DNA from: Symsagittifera roscoffensis | Taxonomy: Eukaryota > Xenacoelomorpha > Acoela > Convolutidae | Direction of reading: 5' to 3' | Length of the DNA stretch: 64,000 nt | Assembly: GCF_963678635.1 (NCBI RefSeq) | Contig: NC_087063.1 | Coordinates: forward strand, 58,102,759-58,166,758 | Shown: positions 21,801-31,488 of the stretch, one piece after another | Layout of the letters: every line of letters begins with the position of its first letter | How positions within the stretch are numbered: the first letter of the stretch is position 1 | Position numbers and translations under genes: made by a program | Notes under the pieces: generated by a model | What the model was told of the DNA's origin: nothing | Databases searched by the model: none | What the model saw: the letters and a program-made list of their open reading frames with translations, nothing else

Positions 21801-24800
21801 GAAGAGGACATTGCGTGGGATAATTTGGCACTAGTCGATCGCCATCTGTGGAACAGCGCCCCTTTCTGCAGACCCTCGCATGAACAACTGAACTCCCCCG
21901 TGGACAGGTAATTTGCGGCTGGATTGATTTGTTTCATTTGGATTTGTTTCACTTGATTTGTTTCAAGTTTCATCATAGACTGAATAAAACATTGAATAAG
22001 CATTTCATCATTTACTTCTTCGCTTGCCAGTTTTCATATATTTAGCTCTTACATAATTTCAAAGAAAAAACTAGTGAAAACTAGAGTTTGATGAGCGCAT
22101 AAGGCATCGAATGTAAACTAAAAACTATACTGATTAGATATATGATGCTGAATTTTCTTATTTAGAGACGAGTTGTTGTCGCTTGACGGCACCAAAAGCC
22201 GACCGAACTTCTTCAACGAACGTCCCTCCGAAGCCCGAAGCTCGCGAATATTGAATACAACTCCTAAAAAACTACTTCAACATGAAATGATAGCCTCGGG
22301 ACGCAGTAGTCGTTCAAGCATCGAAGTTACCGTTAAGGCGTGGCCGAATTTTATTAAGTGGCCTTCGGATTTGGCTATTGCGTTTACGAAGCTACTCGCG
22401 CAGATAGTCGAAAACGGATCTAGTGCCGAGATCCGAAAAGCGGCTTTGCTCGGTGTTTTTTGCTCAGATGTGCTTTTCAATACAAAAAAGTACATGTACA
22501 GAGATATCGGGACGAAAAATGTGGGATTGATTGATTTGCTCTATTTTAATCACAGTAAGATTTTTTCCTAGCTTTCACATCTCGTTTTTTCAAAAAATGT
22601 TTTTCAAAAAAAACTCGAAAATTAACTGAAATTCTTCAAGATTTCCGAAGATTTGTGACGATTTTTATTTGAGACTGAAAAAAACATGAAGTTATCTCAT
22701 TCGACCCTTAGTTTTCAGCGGTTGCTTTAGAGAGCCTTGCTGTTTTCTAACAAAAATGACATTGTGCTGATTTAAATTGTCCGGACAAAAACGCATTAAA
22801 CTTGAATTTTACAAGGCGTTTTTCCCAAATTTGATTGACGTTATATGAAAAACTATAAGGATTTGCTTAGTATTTAGCAGACAGATTATGCAATAAAAAG
22901 CGTTTGAAAATTCAATTGTTTGTCGTTGTGTCCGGTTATTTTAAATCAACACTGTAAAAGTACATCATATTGGATGGGGAATTTTCTAAAATAGTTTTGC
23001 AGTACCGTTACCACATCATCGTTCAACTTAATAAAAACTCGCTTTGTGCTTATTACCTTGAGTTTTTTTTAAAAAAAAAAGAAAACTGTGAATGGTGCTG
23101 GATGGTTCGTTTCACTGCCCTGGAGAGTCTGATGAGGATCTACCATCGCCTGGAGTCCACTCCTAACCAGGACGGACTCCGCAACATCTGCTGGGCGGCT
23201 GTGCTGGACTCCAGCAACAGGGACCCAGACCCGCGCGTGAACGAAGCTCGGAAGCTCGGACAGACACAGGTAATAGCTTAGGTCACTCTTTAAATTCGGG
23301 CGTCTCAATTGTTGCTCGATTACTTTTTCAAGCAAAATGAACGATATTTCTGAAAAATTGAACAATAATATTTTTTTTTAATTCGTTTTCCAAAATTTTT
23401 GTTCCAATTTTTGTTCCAAAATTCATTGTTCCAAACCAATCTAAGAAATTGTCAGAGCTATGCTTATTTTGTAAAATTTTGGCACCTTAGTTTGCCATTT
23501 TTTAATCTGCACGCCTTTTTGATATAATTGTATCTTGTTTTCAGAATAAACTAGCATCAGCAACAAGTAGTCTAAGCTCAGCTAGCCAGAAAGCGAAACC
23601 AATCAAATCGACGAAAATATCAAGCAAATCGGTATCTTCGGAGTTCGACCTATTTGCTCGTATTCTAAGCACATACGTCAACCAGCAAACGCGCATAGCT
23701 AAAGTCAGCAAGCAGAAAGATGAAAATAGCAATGGAAATGACCAATTAGAAGAAACGAAGCAAGAAGAAAGGGTGAGGAAGGGGACTCTTACAACAGCCA
23801 AGCTCTCCTCGACAATAACGCCTTTGCAATCAAAGCTGCCGCCCGACAGCAAGGAACGAAATCAGAAACTATCTCTAAGGTATACCATTCTGAACTTTTG
23901 ACATTTCACAATTTTATTTAGAGTTTTTCATATTTTTTGTTAACTTGGGAAGCAAATATGGGGTTTTAAATTTGGTCGAAGCATGTCTGAAGCATGAATA
24001 GGGATTGTGTCAAGGGTACGACTTGGACGTTTACTTCTCTCTAATCCCGTCGATCACCACCCACAGGGATCTTGTTTTATAGTTAATTCTTTACACCTAT
24101 TTTCATCGTAATTCAACTAATCTCTCCCTAGACGGTATTTTTTCACAGTGACGTTATCTACTGACTCGATTCGGATAAAAAGATTTGATTTCCTCAAAAA
24201 AGTTCCTTTTATATACCTATTTTGTGTTTTTGTTGTACAATTCTGGGCTTAACATTTAGTAAAATCTGAACTAAAACAATAGAGAAGAGATGAAAGGTCA
24301 AGTGTTCTTCTTTCTCTATTTTTAGGCATATTCTTGTTGGTATAATATTAAATTTCTTCTTTTGTGGAAACCCTATAAATGGGGATAATCAGTGAAGGAC
24401 AAAGCAGCTTTACGAAACAGAGTGTTGGAAAAACGTCAATCAGTTGAACTAAAATGTCAACGAAAGACGAACCGATACCCTCAAGCTATTTTTCTCTGAC
24501 TTAGGTCAGGGTTTGGATTGTATTTTAGGAATGAAATTCAGTTGCAAGTTCAACGTAAGACGAACCGATACCCTCAAGCTATTGTTCTATGACTTAGGTC
24601 AGGGTTTGGATTGTATTTTAGGGATGAAATTCAGTTGCAAGTTCAACGAAAGACGAACCGATACCCTCAAGCTATTGTTCTATGACTTAGGTCAGGGTTT
24701 GGATTGTATTTTAGGGATGAAATTCAGTTGCAAGTTCAACGAAAGACGAACCGATACCCTCAAGCTATTGTTCTATGACTTAGGTCAGGGTTTGGATTGT

Positions 24801-25018
24801 ATTTTAGGGATGAAATTCAGTTGCACTCTCATTTGTGTGAGAAACCAGTGGGCGTGACAGAGAGGAACAGAGTGGGGCTCAGCCGGATAGTAGAGGACCA
24901 GTGGAGGAAGAGTCTGCATGTTGAGGGTCCAGACGCCAATGTATCCGACTCTCTCGTCTCCACTCCAGAGCCCACGCCAAAAACTAAACCACTTCAAGAG
25001 ACTTCGAATAAAGACTGA
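13010..25018 (+). CDS. TMEM232: TMEM232 orthologue (12 exons identified; 5' end missing)
   Basis: Exons: 13010-13118, 13516-13676, 13974-14073, 14825-15027, 15229-15413, 15721-15850, 21168-21531, 21766-21907, 22166-22554, 23082-23269, 23545-23879, 24808-25018. Every junction has GT/AG and the phases agree throughout, giving 2517 nt (838 codons and a TGA). Residues aligning with vertebrate TMEM232 as I recall it are the QCTGKTQETALDLL block, LPAVMYLCEATLYWL, SSEVKLLKAGELVFDRLL, YSSYPTIVQCLTHI, MMWHVIN, AEIRKAALLGVF and WMVRFTALESLMRI. Exon 7 is an Asp/Glu/Ser-rich insert not expected in vertebrates. TMEM232 is a poorly understood protein linked in mouse to sperm flagellum formation and male fertility. 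No start ATG was found: the first exon opens in phase 0 after an acceptor at 13009, so one or more upstream exons are missing. The 5.3-kb sixth intron contains a gypsy relic. Confidence 0.85.
14330..14645. repeat. Minisatellite-bearing dispersed element, copy in TMEM232 intron 3
   Basis: Degenerate units of 'CGACCGTGCTCG...TATGTTT' followed by 'GTCGAGCACTGACATGTGCTCGAC'-like sequence and a 'GAGCACCTCCACCCTT' end. The same arrangement recurs at 30898-31340, including the tail after the minisatellite, so this is one mobile family and not a chance local repeat. Confidence 0.65.
15851..16600. other. TMEM232 intron 6, left part; no gene
   Basis: AT-rich intron sequence with poly-T and poly-A runs. 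I see no coding signature or clear repeat before the integrase relic starts near 16650. Confidence 0.5.
16992..18118 (-). repeat. 221-bp tandem array of an integrase-coding segment (about 5 copies)
   Basis: Five units begin 221 bp apart (minus-strand open stretches ending at 17013, 17234, 17455, 17676 and 17897). Each encodes the part of the gypsy integrase core from LLGIDKTHTPPYKLQAN through the catalytic-Glu region (EHTERQNAIMADW) to YNTTINRVTGYAVLYGARTG. 221 is not a multiple of three, so each junction shifts frame. Two unit types occur: ADWFQ...KTQ (17013, 17455, 17676) and KRLQ...KSQ (17234, 17897). The two KRLQ units are 663 bp apart, suggesting a three-unit duplication. Confidence 0.92.
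18030..18245 (-). pseudogene. Gypsy integrase core, N-terminal part
   Basis: Reads HVPVITDLFTMHVIALPL, the block carrying the first catalytic Asp (ITDLFT), then SEIVEHG before a frameshift that replaces the expected second-Asp block. The remainder of the core is in the adjacent 221-bp array. It is non-functional. Confidence 0.75.
18473..18848 (-). pseudogene. Gypsy RNase H-integrase connection fragment
   Basis: Two overlapping minus-strand frames with a frameshift near 18590. The first ends RDTPIAQVFYWAKISENGG, typical of the stretch before the integrase zinc finger; the second has YWSRWNEMSIEGGILYTKWY, the conserved W..L....G.LYR.W connection motif. The HHCC zinc finger itself is not recognised in the 230 bp that follow. 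Confidence 0.7.
18855..19900 (-). pseudogene. Gypsy gag-protease spacer with mutated protease site
   Basis: In minus-strand frames, QQTDLRNPSEEERQSETIVE and EHEHVKSLIHQ occur near 19620-19500, followed near 19400-19320 by VTCVGGTCVEVLLNTGATTS, the aspartic-protease flap and active site with Asn for Asp. Frames alternate. The plus-strand 149-codon open stretch at 19445-19894 is the shadow of this. Confidence 0.6.
19975..20155. repeat. Cluster of short direct and inverted repeats ('GAGCGGTTTTT')
   Basis: At least ten copies of GAGCGGTTTTT or its complement AAAAACCGCTC within 180 bp, mixed with 'AAATCTTGCT'. Several pairs can fold into hairpins, such as 19980-20010 with 20040-20065. It sits at the gag end of the RT-less relic. 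Confidence 0.75.
20129..20605 (-). CDS. Gypsy-type gag fragment
   Basis: A 158-codon fragment beginning near an ATG at 20605. It has the capsid C-terminal features of gypsy gag (FYLLLRGKNTIGAQVN, then FIDEIYNAELQETLLQEEF and FDQAVERAQSFKQSDK), followed by a coiled-coil segment with a QMGTQMQTIMIMM run. The end runs into the short palindromic repeats at 19975-20150. No zinc knuckle is found. It belongs to the RT-less relic. Confidence 0.7.
   Translation of the reverse strand: MASDPFCFTRFYLLLRGKNTIGAQVNDMNSEQFIDEIYNAELQETLLQEEFESFDQAVERAQSFKQSDKTSRASNKERPNYVRDLQGVPKLKIRGHVEVIDAQQVRAELTRLETSPDQRLDQMGTQMQTIMIMMGRFPISVKSNPNPGRNPAQKPLKI
24459..24838 (+). repeat. 93-bp tandem repeat carrying the 3' splice site of the last TMEM232 exon
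   Basis: GTTTGGATTG recurs at 24511, 24604, 24697 and 24790, exactly 93 bp apart. Each unit contains TATTTTAG|GRATGAAATTCAG, the acceptor plus the first bases of exon 12 (24808). Only the last copy continues into the real exon; earlier copies read on as AGTTCAACG and then hit an in-frame TGA in the exon frame. The unit length is a multiple of three and one other frame is open throughout (24513-24857), a by-product of the repeat. Confidence 0.92.
25007..25012 (+). promoter_or_regulatory. AATAAA poly(A) signal overlapping the last TMEM232 codons
   Basis: AATAAA forms the Asn-Lys codons three codons before the TGA at 25016. If used, the 3' UTR would be under about 30 nt, with a T-rich stretch (25024-25050) downstream. 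A second AATAAA near 25351 could give a longer UTR. Confidence 0.45.
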
Positions 25019-25690
25019 GCACTTTGTTGACATTTTATTTTGGCTCTTTTTTGGGGAAAAAAGAACACTTAATTGAATCATAACACTTAATTATTTTGCG
25101 CTATAACACATTATCATATTTGGAGTTGCGCTCCAAAATTCAAGTCATCCATCGGTATTTAGAACCTAATTGATTTGGAGAACAACTTCATGCTTTTCTC
25201 GAATTCAATTTCATCGAAATTGTTGGGTGATAGCCCACCATTTTGACCACGCTTCAAGTCGATGTTGAATGACATTTAATTCTGTGACTCTATTAGGCAG
25301 CATAGTATCCCCTGGACAGGTCAAAAATTGAGACATTAATTACAGAGTTGAATAAAACAGCAAAGATTCCTGTATTTTGGGTCGCGGTCTATCATTCGCA
25401 TTTCACCCAAAATCGATCAAGATTCATGTGTCAACTTTTGACAAAAAAAAACTTTCGTGGAAAACAACCGCTACTAAATATTACTTAAAAACAAAGCTGG
25501 AATAATTCTCGAACGCTTGATTTTACTGGTTTAACCCGGGTTGATCTATGCGACTTAAGTCGCGACAATCGCGACTCAAAAACAGGTACGTCACCATCTG
25601 TGGCATCCGAATGTCTTTTCTCACATCGAAAGATTAGAAATCCAACTTAGGGTTACCTACAGTTTGAAAATATTACGAAAAAAAAAATTT

Positions 25691-26253
25691 AACAAGACTG
25701 CTCGTATCAGGGCAAACCAGTGAATGTTCCGACTGCCTTTTAAGGTCTATAGAGCAGTACTGACATGAAAAATTATATGTAATATAAAACAAAATGATTT
25801 TTTTTATTTGAGATTTTTTGTGAAAATCACCCCCCCTCCCCCCCCCCCCCCCCACACACACACACACACACACACACGCCATATAAAGTACAAAGTGATA
25901 GATTTCGCTCCTAGTAACAAATCAATTAGGGCAAATAAGCTTGCTTCAATCAATATGGAACACTTTCTTAGACTGATTAAATCTCCGCTTAAGCGTTAAG
26001 AGCGCGAAGTATATCGCGCGTAAATTGACCCAAATGGCCAAATGGGCCATAATTGAACCACGATAACTTCGCGAAAAATGATCACACGCAGGTAAAATAT
26101 CTTTTCAATGTTAGGCCTAGGACAATAATCTTTTTTTGAAGGCAGTAGAAAAAAACATCCGTCAAAAATGGCCAGTTAAAAATTGGAAATTCGTCTGATG
26201 AAAAAAAAATCACCCGAGCACAAATGTTCCGTTACTTTCGAAAGTCGGAACAA
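25691..26253 (+). mobile_element. 0.5-kb dispersed element, family A, copy 1
   Basis: Starts AACAAGACTGCTCGTATCAG, with GTTCCGACT near the left end and its complement AGTCGGAAC at the right end (26242-26251). The middle contains 'GCCATATAAAGTACAAAGTGATAG' and 'CGCGAAGTATATCGCGCG'. An inserted C-run and CA dinucleotide tract (25829-25877) sits inside. It has no coding capacity. The same family recurs throughout 25-56 kb. Confidence 0.8.
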
Positions 26254-26264
26254 TAATTCATATT

Positions 26265-26455
26265 AACATGACTGCTCGTATATCAGGGCAAAACTTTTAA
26301 CGTTCCGACTGACCCTGAATTCCATGTGAAATTAATTCAACCTATTCTTCAATGGGGTGTAAAAGTTTTTTGTCAAAAACTATGATTTCGATTGGCGAAA
26401 ATTGACTGAATAAAAAAAACGAGCATAAATTTTTCTTTCATCGAAAGTCGGAACA
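26265..26455 (+). mobile_element. Family A, short internal-deletion copy
   Basis: Has both family ends (AACATGACTGCTCGTATATC ... GAAAGTCGGAACAAT) but is only about 190 bp long, and follows copy 1 by 11 bp. Confidence 0.65.
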
Positions 26456-27040
26456 ATTAGACCATATAGCAGCTAAATAAATGATATAAATGATATACAC
26501 AAGTAATTTGATACGGAAAGCTTACGTAATTCAACCCATTCTAATGAATACTTACGCTCGCCTTCCCCTTTGTTCTTAGAAATTTTAATAACCAACTTCT
26601 TCCGTATTTTCTACACCTAATTTGTACTTCACACTGAATCACTTGATTTGAAAACTTCTGAACATTTTACTTTGTTTTAAACTCTGAAACCAAAAATGGG
26701 CCACCCAGGAATGGAATATAAGGTTTGTCGTATCGCGTCGGCACCACTCAAGGCCAATTTAGAGATATAATGATTTTGATGTTGTCAGTATAAGAAAAAA
26801 TGTTGAATTATTTTTCAGCCCTTCCGTGCTTTAATATCATATGATGTCAGGTTGTCGTAATTGTTTTTCAATGGAAATGATCCAAAAAACATCAGTGAAA
26901 TCAGCTAACAATTTTTCGATGTTTGCTCGTCAAAACAAATGAAAATTTTGTTTTTAGATTCAAAATCAGCCAGACGGAATAATAAGTTCGCATTAAAAGA
27001 TTGAATTCTGTGAACTGTGGTCAGTTAGCCAGCTAAAATC

Positions 27041-27998
27041 AACAAGACTGCTCGTATCAGGGTGAAGCCCTGAATTCTCTGACTGTCTTTTAATGCCTGT
27101 ATCAGGGCGAAACAGTAAAAACATGAAAAAATGTAAATTTGATAAAACAAATTGAAACTTTTTTTAAAAACAAAATTTGAGATTTTTTCTGAAAATCACC
27201 CCCAGATGCCATATAGAGTACAAAGTGAAAATTTCGCTCCGAGTATCAAATCAATTATGATAGATAAGCTTCCCTCAACAAATTTGGAAAGACTTCTAAG
27301 ACAAATTAAATCTCCGCTTGCGCGTTAATAGCTCGAAATATATCGCCCATTAATTGTCCCAAATTGGGCAAAATGGCAATATTTAAATCCCCATAATTTT
27401 ACAAAAATGATCACAGGTAAATTGATTTTGTCAAATTTAAGCTGAGAAAAACAATACTATTGGAATGATATTAAAAAATTCCGCCAAAAATGGCTAGTTC
27501 ATAAGTCGGAATTTGTCTGAAGAAAAAAAGACCCCGAGCACAAAGATTTCGTTATTTTTGTTAAGAAAGTAACGGAATATTTGTGCTCGGGTTTTTTTTT
27601 CTTCAGACAAAAATTGTCAAAAAGATTTCACCTGTTTTTATTTTTTTTATAGTTATAAGCGCTAAAAGATTGTCATTTTTTGTCAATTTGGGACAACTAA
27701 AGCGCGATATATTTCACGTTATGAACACATAAGCTTAGATTTAAATCATCTTGGAAATCGTTCCAAATTGGTTGAAGTAGGTAACTTGCAAAAATTGATT
27801 TGTAACTAGAAGCGAAATTTATCAATTTATACTTTATATGGCGTGTGGAGGGAGGTTTTCTTTACAAAAATCATTATTTTTTTTCTAAAAAAAAATCATT
27901 TTTTGTTATCATTTTCAATTTTTTCATGTTACTACTGCTCCTTAGACCTTAAAAGGCATTCGGAACATTCAAGGCTTCGCCCTGATACGAGCAGTCTT
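27041..27998. mobile_element. Family A foldback: two copies head-to-head (958 bp)
   Basis: The left end AACAAGACTGCTCGTATCAG (27041) is matched by its complement CTGATACGAGCAGTCTT at 27981-27997. The centre, about 27507-27614, is a palindrome (TTGTCTGAAGAAAAA...CCGAGCACAAA / TTTGTGCTCGG...TTCTTCAGACAA). Other copies are one arm of this structure. Confidence 0.8.
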
Positions 27999-28000
27999 AT

Positions 28001-28860
28001 TTTATTTCTATAAGAACGCCAAGTTAGGTCAACTTTTGTTTTCGTTTTTACTGAAAGTTATCGAATGTTTGTTCTTACAGATTAATTTTAAAAGTATATC
28101 AAAAAGGTTTTATTAGAGCAATAGACAAAAATAAGCCCACACCTATATACAGATCGAAGTGCGGTCTGTAAGTAGACAACCGCGTATTTGTCAGTAAGAA
28201 GACAGTTACTATGTTACCAACCAGAGTCGAAATAAAAAGCAACCGTACGAAACAATAAGTTCCAAATTTTCAATTTCATATGTTAGTTTACTTAACTCAT
28301 ATTGGTTTGCGCTCTTCTTGGTTAATGCAGTTTTTTTCTTACCGACGAGTATGAATACATGGTTTTATACTTACTGCTAGACATTTTTACAGGACTACAT
28401 CAGCCAAAGAGCATGCAGATTACTTCATAAGAAAGTTTTAGTTGAAAAATTTTGATCTGCTTAAGGAAAACCTTAATCCTAATAGTCAGGAAAAAAAAAC
28501 AAAACGCGCAGAAAGTATATAAGTTTTTATTGATAGACCGCAAAAATGAGTACAGGACGTTTGCGAGTAATAAGGAAACGCGTCTGCTCTAAAAATAAAC
28601 GCATTTAAGCGGGTACCCGTACCAAACGGAAGCTGTTTTTCTAGATAGTCTAGTTTTTTTCGTATTTTCCGTGCAGAAGTGATCTATTTCTTCTCTTGTT
28701 TAGAAACAAACAGTTTCTAGAAAAAAATAACCAGAAATCAGTTAACTGCTCAACCGCAAGGAGATAAACATACTTCGAGTATACACAATAGCAGTAGCGA
28801 ATACAATGCAAACTTACACTTGATATAACATTGTTATTCTCCTAAAACTTGTACAACCGA
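28001..28860. other. Non-coding, no recognised feature
   Basis: AT-rich sequence with scattered A/T runs. I find no open frame with a recognisable product and no clear repeat. Confidence 0.4.
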
Positions 28861-28862
28861 TC

Positions 28863-28942
28863 AAGGGCTGTAGCCTCGTGGAAAGAGCAGGTATATAGCA
28901 ATCAGAGGGGCGCGGGTTCGAGCCCCACCAGGAGACTTTTTT
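28863..28942 (+). ncRNA. tRNA-like Pol III unit (tRNA-derived SINE head or tRNA pseudogene)
   Basis: An A-box-like TAGCCTCGTGG (28871) and a B box GGTTCGAGCCC (28915-28925) are spaced as in a tRNA gene, with a T6 Pol III terminator at 28937-28942. The presumed acceptor strands do not pair (AGGGCTG against CAGGAGA) and I cannot form a proper anticodon stem, so it is not a functional tRNA. No SINE body or poly-A tail was identified. Confidence 0.55.
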
Positions 28943-28944
28943 CT

Positions 28945-30890
28945 TGCTAGAAAAGGCCTAGATTCAGCTAATTTCTGATCAGAATTAGGATAAGAAATAA
29001 AATATTTAAAGAAAATCCATGCTTTATTTAAACATTTCAAAAAAAATTTCTGACCAGAAATTAGATTAGATACAAAGTATTTCAGGTCAGAAATAAAGAA
29101 TTTTCTCGGTACGGGTAATGGAGAAAATATGCAGTATCTGTACCAAATTTTTAAATGAAAGTCAACCCTGACCAGCGCTAAACCTTACATTTTCAGTCCT
29201 TCAAAAGACCTGCGGCGTGTCTGTTTTAAAGCTGGACAGACCTGATGCAGATTTGCGTCAGATATGCTAACTGATTTTCGCACAAGTTTGGACAGTTCTC
29301 ACTCAGGTTTGTGCAGATCTGCAACAGCTCTTGTCAGATCTGACTCACCCCTGACTCACCAATGCTGCAAATTTCAAACCATTTTATGTGAAGCACAAAT
29401 TAAATTGCTTTTTTTGTCAAACTTGTCCTTGCACGAGCACAAGACGACGATCGATCACAAAATAAAGATACATTCAACAAAATATAAACATTCAGCAATC
29501 ATAACGAATCATCATTGACCTCATTTTAAGCATACAAAACCTATCATACAATTTGATTCTCGAGGTCAGATAGATGAGGTAAAGTACTCGAAGGGAAGTG
29601 ATCTGTAGAGACTAAGTGTAATGGGATAGTTACGATTATCTAGAGGGGTGATTCATTTATCTGGAATAACTGTAAGTTAAATTGCAAGTGAGCAATGGTT
29701 TTGATAACTTACGGACCCATTCCTTTTCATAAACTATGAGATTATATTCTGGACACTCAGAATTTTCAGCTCTTAGACTTATATTGATCTTAGCTTAATG
29801 TTAATTGCAAATTTCAGCATTCACGACTGCAAACAGTACATCCTATAGACCAGTGACAAAAAAGGGGCAAGCAGCAAAGTACAGAAAAGATTAGTTGCCA
29901 CCAATTTAACCACTCGATTTGTAGATAGTATTGAATCTCGGCCGCCCCGTTGAATTTAGTACCCAGGGACCATTTTTCAGTAAGAGAGATGTTTCTTTAA
30001 GTAAGAGAGAGAACGGGCCTGGAGAAGCTAGCCCCTAAATCTACAGGAGGCAAAATTTTCTGTGCGACTCACACAGGAAATTCCTATCATTGGCAGCTGA
30101 TTACAAACAATGGTAAAATAGAACACCAGTTTACTAACACCGTTCATTCATTTTTTACTTTGATCTGGCCTATGAATCAAACGTAATACATCAACTTTTC
30201 TGAAGTCGTCTGATGAAGTTACTTTCATCAGAGTACTTCGATTAACAAATAAATGTAGAATCACCGAATATTTGACTAAAACTGACGTTATTTTTTTTGT
30301 ATCCTTGACAATAATAGCGCGAAAAGTCAAGCCTGTTCAGTTTTCCCTGTAGTGAGGCTTATTAAAAACAAAAACTCAGCTAAGCTATAACGATGCTTCA
30401 AATTGTCATCGGAAATACAGAAAATACAGACTACTAAATTGAAAACGTTTAATGAAGCAACGTTTAAGGTTAGCAATTTTTCTGTTTTTGGAAAATTTGC
30501 CGAGTGTTTTTGATACTTCTTTGAAACAGTCAATTCTTAGAAATGCTACCAAAAACTTTTTGAAAAAATCAGAAAAATAATTTCAAGTTTTAGTTCCAAG
30601 GTAAGCGATAACAATTCTCATTTGAATAATTGTTATAATATAAATTAAAGATTGTTGTTTTACTCATGACTGAAGGTTTCATTTGATTGCTTAATAGCTT
30701 TCTAATTTTGTGGCGACGTTTTTGGGAGCATGTTAAGGCCTTCTCGTGTTGGTCCTGTTTTTGATCAGCAAATATGCTAGTCTAGCTCACTCTACATTAA
30801 AAATACATAAATACTGGATAATTTTGCTCCATGTTTGTGTTCACAGTTTTGCGAGCAAAAAATCCGACAAAAATCATTTCTCGATCTGCT
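28945..30890. other. Non-coding; diffuse 'CAGATCTG' short repeats at 29230-29345
   Basis: Mostly AT-rich. 29230-29345 repeats short CAGATTTG, CAGATCTG and TCAGATCTGAC words, resembling the 'GATCAGACCTGA' repeats at 57.95-58.26 kb. No coding feature was recognised. Confidence 0.4.
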
Positions 30891-30897
30891 CAAATCA

Positions 30898-31340
30898 AGT
30901 CTCGACCGTGCTCGAGGTACGTTTTGACCTTGCTCGAGGTATGTTTTGACCGTTCTCGAGGTATATTTCAACCGTGATCGAGGTATGTTTCAAGCGTGCT
31001 CGAGGTATGTTTCGACCGTGCTCGAGGTATATTTCGACCGTGCTCGAGGCATGTTTCGATCGTGCTCGAGGTATGTTTCAACCGTGCTCGAGGTATGTTT
31101 CGACTGTGCTCGAAGTACGTTTTGACCGTGCTCCAGGTATATTTTGACCGCGCTCCAGGTATGTTTCGACCGTGCTCCAGGTATGTTTCGACCGTGGTCG
31201 GTAGGTATGTTTCAACCGTATTTGACGTATATTTCGAATATGTACTCACCCAAACCCCTGTCTTGACTGTTCTTTTTCGATCGAGCACCGACATCTGCTC
31301 GACTCTGAAAGTCAAAACAAAAAGTGGGCACGTCTACCCG
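30898..31340. repeat. 22-bp minisatellite inside a dispersed element
   Basis: About 14 tandem units of CGACCGTGCTCGAGGTATGTTT (30898-31215), then 'TGTACTCACCCAAACCCCTGT' and 'TCGAGCACCGACATCTGCTCGA'. Both flank blocks are shared with 14330-14645, in the same order. The long open frames on both strands here are repeat artefacts. Confidence 0.85.
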
Positions 31341-31488
31341 GGATGTTCTCATCATATCGGACTGACATCGCTGAGCTAACTATTCAGCAGTAATTTGAAA
31401 CGTATGGCTGTTGCTTAGATCAGGCGTAGACAATTCTGAGCCATTCTTGGATTATTTATGGGTCAAAAGATTTATAATTGGCTATTCT

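Larger units (their letters stand above)
21168..25018 (+). other. TMEM232: TMEM232 exons 7-12 (second block)
   Basis: Exon 7 (364 nt) is disordered and acidic. Exon 9 encodes FIKWPSDLAIAFTKLL and AEIRKAALLGVF, the ARM-like helical core, and exon 10 encodes WMVRFTALESLMRI and RDPDPRVNEARKLGQ, the best-conserved C-terminal piece. Exons 11-12 are Ser/Lys/Thr-rich tail. Phases run 0, 1, 2, 1, 0, 2 at the successive starts. Exon 10's acceptor follows an A10 run rather than a pyrimidine tract (AAAAG|AAAAC, 23081), so that boundary is less certain, but it keeps phase. Confidence 0.8.

Noticed and set aside
24513-24857. Repeat protein with 31-residue units
   Set aside because: The open frame exists only because 93 is a multiple of three; it differs from the exon frame, and the unit is intronic with copied acceptors.
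25828-25880. Poly-C/CA tract as a regulatory element
   Set aside because: It is a simple-sequence insertion inside one family A copy, absent from the other copies.
28863-28936. Functional tRNA gene
   Set aside because: The acceptor and anticodon stems do not pair, despite good A and B boxes.
30968-31379. Long opposing open frames (115 and 127 codons) at the 22-bp minisatellite
   Set aside because: Both are low-complexity readings of the tandem repeat.
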